From positions 45,537,082 through 45,601,081 of the forward strand of contig CM074193.1 of the NCBI GenBank assembly GCA_037179385.1: DNA of 64,000 nt, in the 5' to 3' direction. The notes beneath the pieces are model-generated. The model ran no database searches. It was not told where the DNA came from and saw only the letters and a program-made list of their open reading frames with translations. Source of the stretch: Holothuria scabra. Taxonomy: Eukaryota; Echinodermata; Holothuroidea; Aspidochirotida; Holothuriidae. Both the position numbers and the translations under genes were made by a program. Below, one piece after another: positions 57,671-64,000 of this stretch. The stretch's first letter is position 1, and each line of letters opens with the position of its first letter.

Positions 57671-58029
57671 CCCATGGGAGAGGGGTAAGTTTCCCCAACG
57701 GGGCCGTGCCCCCCCCCCCCCCGGCGCTGGCGCCAAACCTGCAACTAGGTCCAAGGACAAAATAAGGCAACGACATAAGCAACATAAAGCTTGGGGATAT
57801 GAGGAATATGCATAAGTTAATGTTTGGATAAAAAGGAAAACTTAGACAAATTCTCATCAAAGTTTTGAGAAAATCCAGAGAACCGAACATGGAAAATGAA
57901 TAGCCTAAGAATGTCACGGAGTGATTAGAATGTGTTCGTCTTTACCATATCAAACATAGCTTTTCTTTTAAAACAAAGTCAACAGGTTTAGTGATTCCAT
58001 GCTGAAAGGAAACTTTGCCAATTCTTTTC
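57671..58029. other. C-tract repeat end and spacer
   Basis: A C run at about 57708-57722 is followed by GGCGCTGGCGCCAAACC; then gene-free DNA. Confidence 0.35.
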
Positions 58030-58290
58030 TTTTTTGACCTCTGGTGATCCCATTGTGACCTTGGGAATTTTGAAAGATTTTTGCTTTTGACGGCTGATGA
58101 CCCCAACTGACCTTGGACCTCCTCAAAAATAAAGGGTTCTCTTTTCCGTCCATAAACTAAATTTAAAATTCACCTCCTAAACTTCCTACCTGAAAAGTAG
58201 GCTATCTTATCAACAAGATTTTCGACCTTAGGCCACCTTACATTACCTTTGACCTCTGATGACCTCAGAAACCTTTGAAGACCTGTAACA
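58030..58290. repeat. Cluster of TGACCT half-sites
   Basis: TGACCT or one-mismatch forms occur at about 58035, 58045, 58056, 58098, 58108, 58250 and 58260. TGACCTCTGATGACCT at 58250-58265 is a perfect direct repeat with a 4-base spacer. Such runs look like a degenerate tandem repeat, but they also match nuclear-receptor half-sites. Confidence 0.55.
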
Positions 58291-58611
58291 ACCTACATGT
58301 AAATTAGATCAATAATGAATGACTGCTTGTCTTTGGTAAAGTCTTTTTCAAACCTTATTTAGGCAAATGGCTGGCCTTATGTGAATGGAACCGTCTGGGG
58401 CCACTTCGTGGGAATCTTACACCACCTTCCCAACTCGAAATGTTGTTGGTTTTGCTTTTTTATAATATCCTGTCATACAACTTTCTTTTGAACAAGTTTA
58501 GTCCATGTAAGAGATGGGGGTGATTCAACCGTCTAGGGCCGCTCTTCATGGGGTAGACCCAGCGGCTGAGGTCAGTTTTACACATTTTTGTGAATGACTT
58601 GAATTGCCTCA
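58291..58611. other. Gene-free stretch
   Basis: Nothing recognisable. Confidence 0.3.
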
Positions 58612-58840
58612 GCAGTGGCATCACCCGGAATTTTCATTCTAAGGGGAATTGGGGGCACAACGATTTTATAGGGGGAACTGCTGGATTCCACTCATGGCGC
58701 CGGGGGCGCCACCGAGTGCGAAGCGCGAGGTTCAACAGGTCCGGGGGTCCAGGGGCAAAGCTCCGATGAGGGAAAAGGGGGCGAAGGCCCCGGAAGCTCC
58801 TGGGTTTTGGCGTATTTGTGAGGTTTTTAAAGTTTGTTTT
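58612..58840. repeat. Family F GC-rich dispersed repeat, copy 2
   Basis: Starts near CAGTGGCATCACCCGGAATT and carries GAGTGCGAAGCGCGAGG, GGGGGTCCAGGGGCAAAGC and CCCCGGAAGCTCCTGG, in the same order as 30838-31140. The 64-codon frame over it is not a gene. Confidence 0.6.
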
Positions 58841-59501
58841 TAAGGGTCGTCTTTACACTGGTCTAAAAATTTCTTACAGGGCAACTTCGAGTAAGATTTT
58901 ATTTTGGTAACAACACTGACGTTACTGAAACTACTCTCAATAGCGAATCCGGCTGACATTTTGAAGATGGTGAGCTGAACTAGAAAGAGAGAGAAAAGGC
59001 TGTTGATGGGCAATTAGATGTGATCCTCTTAAGGAAAATTGTAGGCCTAATCCTGTTTGAAAGGTTACCTGAGGTGCGCACCACCTTCAATTGACGTAGT
59101 CGGAAGTGTGAAGAAAATTTTGAAAACATGCACCTCCTCAGACAGCAGGAAATGGCATTTCCAACATGAAAATTTACTGCCTTTTCTTTTCAACAGAGGA
59201 ATAGAATCTTAAAAAGTTCATTAGACTATTGTAAGCTAAAAACCTTGAACACCCCGTGACAACCACCGCCAGAGTATCATTATAACAAACCATCAACATA
59301 TTATACAACACAAACTGAGGATTTGCTTTTTACAGAATATCATAAAACCTGGAGAAGGGCCAACATGGTAACTTGAACCACAAATTCCTGAGTAGTCTTC
59401 AGTATGGTCCATTAGTCCTCCCCAAAAATATTGTGTTGAAGTTTCGAATGAAACCATGAAAGCATGTTGGGAGGGGAGGCATTTTGAACAACTGTTAAGA
59501 G
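58841..59501. other. Gene-free stretch with a diverged repeat
   Basis: At about 59125-59165, ACCTCCTCAGACAGCAGGAA is shared with repeats at 48.3, 55.2 and 60.0 kb. No exon was supported. Confidence 0.35.
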
Positions 59502-60730
59502 CAGTGGCATAGGAAGAAATTTGAAAGTGGGGGGGGGGGGGGGGGGTGGGGAGCAATTTTTGGACTATGCACCTCACCCTACCCCATTGACCAAAAAATA
59601 CATTTTTCATGCGAATTTTTTTTTTCTTTTTCTACCAGGAAGAGCGATTGTTTTTAAACAAAAATGTATGCTATAAATCATTTTCTCAAATGAAACTGGA
59701 CACTGAAGAAGGTAGAATTCTTTGCTTATTTCCAGCCATGCTACAGTAGACAACAATTCCAGTTTGCCCTCTGCAAACTGAGGAACATTGATAATATTTT
59801 AATTCTTCAAGTTACTAAATCCATCTACTCACAGACTTTTCAACTGACAGCCTGTGACAGGGTTGAAAGGTTTGTTGTAAGGTATAGTCCTATGTGAGAG
59901 CACTTACCGCTTACGGTAGGCACATGATTCCCTGCCTGAAGTCTTGCCCGAAAGTCTATTGAAGCCGAGCGCCACCACTCATTGGCGCGGATCGTTACGG
60001 TAGAGGAAATTTTGAAAAATCAGACCCCTCGGACAGTCGAAAATGTCATTTCTCAGGTTTGTAAGTGTGGCTAAGCAGCAGGGAGGCAAAAATACTTCTT
60101 CAGGGGAAACAGGCAAGCACCAAAATTTTCCGAGCTTTCTTTGAAGTGTAAACACCACCGTGACTGCATTAGGGACGTAATTTTGCGCGGCGACGCGCGA
60201 AGCGTGCACAAATGTTAGCCTTTTTGTCTTTGAAACGAATATTTAGGGCTACGGAACTTGTGTTGCAGACATTTTTGGATACTGGGTTTCTTTTATAGGG
60301 AAATTTGAAAAATGGGAGATTACTGATCGAAGAATATGCACTTCCTTTATTGGCAAATGTGAGAATGATTGCACGGTGATCGACTGAAGATCGTCGTTGC
60401 TACAAAATGTTATCTTTAAGGTGTACGAACTGAAGCTCTCCAATAAAATTTTTAAAGTTTCCTAAACTTTTTTGTTTATTTTAGACAAACTATTTCAAAG
60501 TCAAGAGCTTATATTGGAGAAACTTTTGAATTTTATGAAAGAACATTCATAGAAATGGCACTGAAGTAATTGCCGGTGCCACTTGAAGATCTCGTGTCAA
60601 AATGTCAAATTTCTATTTTTTTTTTCATTTCAAGAGTTTGAAAAGGTTTAGCAAACTGATTCATGAGACAGCACTTCTGCATTAGGAATTGCACGTTGGA
60701 GCACGCTAAGCGCGTAAATTCTGCTTTTTT
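59502..60730 (+). repeat. Family E long repeat, copy 2
   Basis: Begins CAGTGGCATAGGAAGAAATT, then a G run at about 59528-59546, then GGACTATGCACCTCACCCTA, like 47292. It keeps CGACGCGCGAAGCGTGC at 60191-60207, CACGCTAAGCGCG at 60702-60714, and GAAGAATATGCACTTCCTTT. It has fewer internal units than the 47.3 kb copy. Confidence 0.6.
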
Positions 60731-62299
60731 GGAACCTTTTTACTAAAAGATCGGCATAGCATATTCAAAGTTGGTTTGGGTTGTGAAAACTTGGTAAATA
60801 TACACAAAGCCGTACGGGAAGACATCTTTAAGAGAGTCGGATCCTGTTTGCCGTGAACTGAATATTTTTCAAGTCCTATTTTGCCCGGCCTCATGTCTGA
60901 ACACGGTCCGCTGCAGGCCGAACTGACTACTACAGGCTACCCCCTTGCCCTAAAATACATGTAAGCGTCAGTGCCCTGAAATAAGCACTTCCCCTGCTCT
61001 GGGAGGAGTGCAGCCCTCCTATCGACATTTGAAAAGTCTATGCCTAGTAGAGTAGCATGAAAAATACCAAGGTCTGTTTGGGATTTTCTATTGAAAACCA
61101 GACCCTGTCTAAAGCTATCGGCCATGTAATGACGCCCAGTCTCCAGGGGCAGGAACTCCTTATGAGATTTTCTGCCAGAAAGATCAAAATTTGAATACAT
61201 GGCTATTTCTTCGAGTGCCACAACGAGCATTTCATCGGGAAAGGGCCGATGGCTTTTACAAAATGTGGTCAACGTACCGTATTCAGTTTGGCACTAGTAC
61301 TGAGCTTATATTTTGACCAGAAAATTTAGTACACGGATTCCGATAGTTTTCGGAAGGGAAACCGTTCCCAGCCGCTAATAACAGCTCGACCACCAAATTT
61401 TAAGTAAGTTTGTAGCGGTTTAGGATTTTTAGATAGCACATTAGTTTCTGCTAAGCCGAATTAAAGCTACAACTGTTCACCTATAACTTGAGAGCACGAA
61501 AAAGCAGGACAGATTTTGGTCTAAATCTATTGAAGTCCAGTCTTAATTTCACGAACTAGTTCTTATACTTCTTTCTTTACATTTTTTCGTCGTTTCAACT
61601 GTTCTACAATAACCTATACCGAACACGCAAATAGTTTCTACTGACAACTTTTTTTAACATACTGCAATAAATCATCAAAACCACCGAACTTCACTTTCAA
61701 CAGATCTGGACGCTATTAACCCACACGTAGCTTTGACCGGGATCTTTTATCATGACCCGATGACTCAGCCTTTCAGGAATAAGAGGGGATGATTTCGTTT
61801 CAGTTTCATGAGGCATTACCCTCTCTTTTTACGCCCTCCTATTTTTCGCAAGGTCAACATACTACGCTTGGGAGGCTTACTCGACTCCACTTCAGCGTCG
61901 CGAATCTTGGCCAGGAGTCACCGCTCTACCCTACTTCCCTCGGATTCGCGTCTCCCTTGGAATTTTAGAACTAAAAAACATCAAGATCGTTTAAACGATT
62001 TTTTAACTTCATAGAATAGTTTTAACTTAACAGAATAATGTTCTTTTTGCAGGTCTAGGAAATAAAAATGTTAAGAACAACGTGTCACTCTTCCCCTTTG
62101 CTTGTAAAGTTGTCAGTTGTCACGAGTTTTAAACTGGCGTAGGCAGGGCTTTTGTTTTGAAAGCTAACTGCAAGGCCTAATCGCCGGCCTGGAAATTTTT
62201 TCGGTTTTCAGGGGTATCTAGATGCAAAATAGTGCATCAATTGTTGCTTTCGCCAGGGTTTCTTCAAGTCAAATCCTAAAAATGAGTCAGTACTTTAAA
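60731..62299. other. Gene-free stretch with one long open frame
   Basis: A minus-strand frame is open from 61272 to 60937 (111 codons, ending in a stop). It has balanced composition but no recognised domain and only a weak acceptor, so it is not called as a gene. Confidence 0.35.
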
Positions 62300-62480
62300 G
62301 GTTACATGGATTAGCTCAGTGGACTGCCGGGCTCCGGACGTCGAGTCGTTAGGTCATCAGTTGGAACCTCGGTAAATCCGAGGCTGCTCCGTAATGCAGT
62401 TGGGCACACAAAGCCGGAGTAACTATTGGAGGTCCCGAGCACAAATAATTTGGGGGTCCACACTATAATATTCCCCAAGA
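62300..62480 (+). mobile_element. tRNA-derived repeat with perfect A box
   Basis: GGATTAGCTCAGTGGACTG at 62308-62326 holds a perfect A box (TTAGCTCAGTGG). A decayed B box, AGTTGGAACCTC, follows at 62359. The sequence cannot fold as a normal tRNA acceptor stem and continues into non-tRNA DNA, so it is a SINE head or tRNA relic. The body differs from the other two SINE families. Confidence 0.5.
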
Positions 62481-62567
62481 CTATCAGTGTCATATTTAAG
62501 GAAAGGAGGACGAAGTTTTTGGTCATTTCCACCCATCCGACCCATTCGAAATAAATTCATTAGACAG

Positions 62568-62750
62568 CGGTGGATCCAGGACTTGGACTAGGGTGGGGAG
62601 CTGAGAATTGTGGGAAAACTATCTTAGCGGAGCGCCACCATCAGTTGGCGCGAAGCATACCGGAAAATTTTTGGCCGAAAAAACCTCCAAATCACTTGAA
62701 ATGGTATTTCCGAGCCCATTTGAACAGATTGTTCTGTTTATTAACACCTC
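62568..62750 (+). repeat. Family G repeat
   Basis: Begins CGGTGGATCCAGGACTTGG and carries GCGGAGCGCCACCATCAGTT, then GGCGCGAAGCATACCGG and GAAATGGTATTTCCGAGCC. This is the clearest forward copy of the core seen in reverse near 49.85 and 52.38 kb. Confidence 0.55.
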
Positions 62751-63177
62751 ATCCAACACCAACATATATATACACATTTTCAAATAAATTTATTTTTTTC
62801 GGTTAAAATATGAATGGGAGAGCACGCGCCTCTATGTCCCCCGTGACGGCGTCTTTGAATCCAAATTTATTCAAATCTCCAAAACGAAGACCGAAAAACG
62901 GAGACCCGCAAGTAAAGAGAGAACTTTACGACAGGGTGTTATGCAATGAGTTTAATATGGCAGGGGTTGTTTTCCCTTGCCTCCACTAGGAAAGACTTTG
63001 GTCGTCGGTCTTTGTTTTGGAGATCTTCGTTTTGGACCCACCCGATATTTGTAAAGTCCTACTCTGGAGCGTGTTGGAGATGGTAGTGAAAGTGATTTGA
63101 CCGACGACTTGCAAGATATCATAATTGTCTGACCGCAAATTACTTATTCTGAAATTCAAAACTTAGTTTGTTATACC
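62751..63177. repeat. Stretch with a 17-bp inverted repeat
   Basis: TCCAAAACGAAGACCGA at 62878-62894 is the complement of 63005-63021 except for one base. A further copy of CTTCGTTTTGGA follows at 63025-63036. No gene. Confidence 0.5.
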
Positions 63178-63600
63178 TGTGGCGGATCCAGGAATTTTCA
63201 GTGGGGGGCCTGCATGTGGTTGGGTATCAAATGTACACTGAGCGATGCACCACCATAGGTATGTATTTTGTGTAGTCTCTGATGCCTATAAGAATTCAGG
63301 TATGACATGCATCCAAATTTTACCATATTTTTTAAGTGTGATAACCAGTGTACTAAGAGCGTAATTTGCAGCGCGCGGAGGGCGCTGAAATTTCCGCCAG
63401 GGTACCAGCCCCCTCCACTTCTTACCTAGCCCCCTAAAAAATATCCTGGCTAAAAAATCACAGATCGAGGGGGAATGGTACCTACTGGTGTTACTGAGAC
63501 ATCGTTGCATAAGCCTACCGATGTTGATTGTTGATACAAAAAACATTAAATATGTCCTTTCGAAGTTTAGAACGACACCTCATCATACCCTATCTGCAGA
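63178..63600 (+). repeat. Family E-type repeat, partial
   Basis: Starts TGGCGGATCCAGGAATTTTC and contains GTAATTTGCAGCGCGCGGAG and GGCGCTGAAATTTCCGCC, the CpG core with its usual preceding GTAATTT. Truncated or diverged on the right. Confidence 0.5.
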
Positions 63601-64000
63601 CAGAGGATGGGGGTGTACCTCTAATTCCAGATTGAAGTCTCTAATCTAGCAAGATTCTGTGTGATTTAACTTCTAATGGTATAAATACGAAATGGTCGAA
63701 TCGCTATACGAATGTGTGATGTGCTCGTGTCGAAGTTTTGCATTTGGAATCATTTATTTTTCTGAAAAAGTTACATGCAGACTCTGTACTGACATTTTCT
63801 TTAAAATGTGTAAAGCGTGCCAGGCTGGTCATTCACTTAAGATTGCAAATTTCATTAAAACATAGAAGGGGACGATTCCTCTTCTTCAAATTCCTAAATG
63901 TTGCGCTCCTTCATAACCACACCTGCTGCCCTATGCACTCGAACAATAGACATAATCATAGAGACAGATCAATAATGTGTGTTGGTATGCAAGTGCAGAA
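63601..64000. other. Gene-free end of window
   Basis: Nothing recognisable up to the window edge. Confidence 0.3.

Noticed and set aside
57646..57687. Exon-like segment after ATTTTCAG and before GTAAGT
   Set aside because: The same context recurs as the end of a tandem repeat with G/C tracts nearby; the splice signals are coincidental.
60937..61272. 111-codon minus-strand frame
   Set aside because: A few frames of this length are expected by chance in 64 kb. There is no good acceptor and no recognised domain.
62300..62375. Possible functional tRNA gene
   Set aside because: The A box is perfect, but the B box is decayed and no cloverleaf with paired acceptor ends can be drawn.
1..64000. CRISPR arrays, bacterial operons or phage genes
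   Set aside because: There are no regularly spaced identical repeats with unique spacers, no Shine-Dalgarno-led gene series, and the splice-like and SINE features point to a eukaryote.

Overview
The window looks like intergenic and intronic DNA from a large, repeat-rich animal genome. It is A+T-rich, has no operon-like gene packing, no rRNA and no intact tRNA gene, and no open frame longer than about 150 codons; the longest ones fall inside repeats. The mix of short TTAA-flanked and hAT-like DNA elements, tRNA-derived SINEs and many long G or C homopolymer tracts suggests a marine invertebrate, perhaps an echinoderm or another invertebrate deuterostome. That is an inference from texture, not from an identified gene.

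Layout. 0-13 kb: intergenic or intronic DNA with short DNA-transposon copies, one weak plus-strand exon candidate (10.33 kb) and a G-tract repeat interrupted by a TTAA element. 13.4-13.9 kb: a minus-strand exon candidate with a strong donor, next to a 51-base plus-strand exon candidate. 15-28 kb: mostly unique A+T-rich DNA with elements of families A, B, J and K and a 1.05 kb foldback palindrome that has itself received a SINE. 30-31 kb: a six-unit minisatellite and a GC-rich dispersed repeat. 35-42 kb: several minus-strand exon candidates, three of which (42.0, 40.5 and 39.2 kb) are phase-compatible. 43.3-44.6 kb: a 1.3 kb non-autonomous hAT-like element. 45.7-46.5 kb: the best candidate gene-start region, with divergent first-exon donors around several ETS-like motifs. 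46.6-64 kb: a dense mosaic of diverged repeats with G tracts and recurring CpG-rich cores.

Mobile elements (letters are local labels). A (about 260 bp), B (about 300 bp), D (about 253 bp) and J (580 bp) end mostly in TTAA duplications, which is the piggyBac-type pattern. C (209 bp), the 43.3 kb element and the 51.7 kb element have 8-bp duplications, which is the hAT pattern. H and K are short repeats of unclear class. I is a G-tract repeat. E, F and G are diverged repeats with CpG cores. No transposase, reverse transcriptase or integrase domain is visible, so all copies here appear non-autonomous.

No protein-coding gene could be named. All exon calls rest on splice consensus, open frame and phase, and need transcript evidence. 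I did not find a convincing new multi-gene system. The most informative signals are the nested, datable transposon insertions and the possible bidirectional promoter near 45.9 kb.
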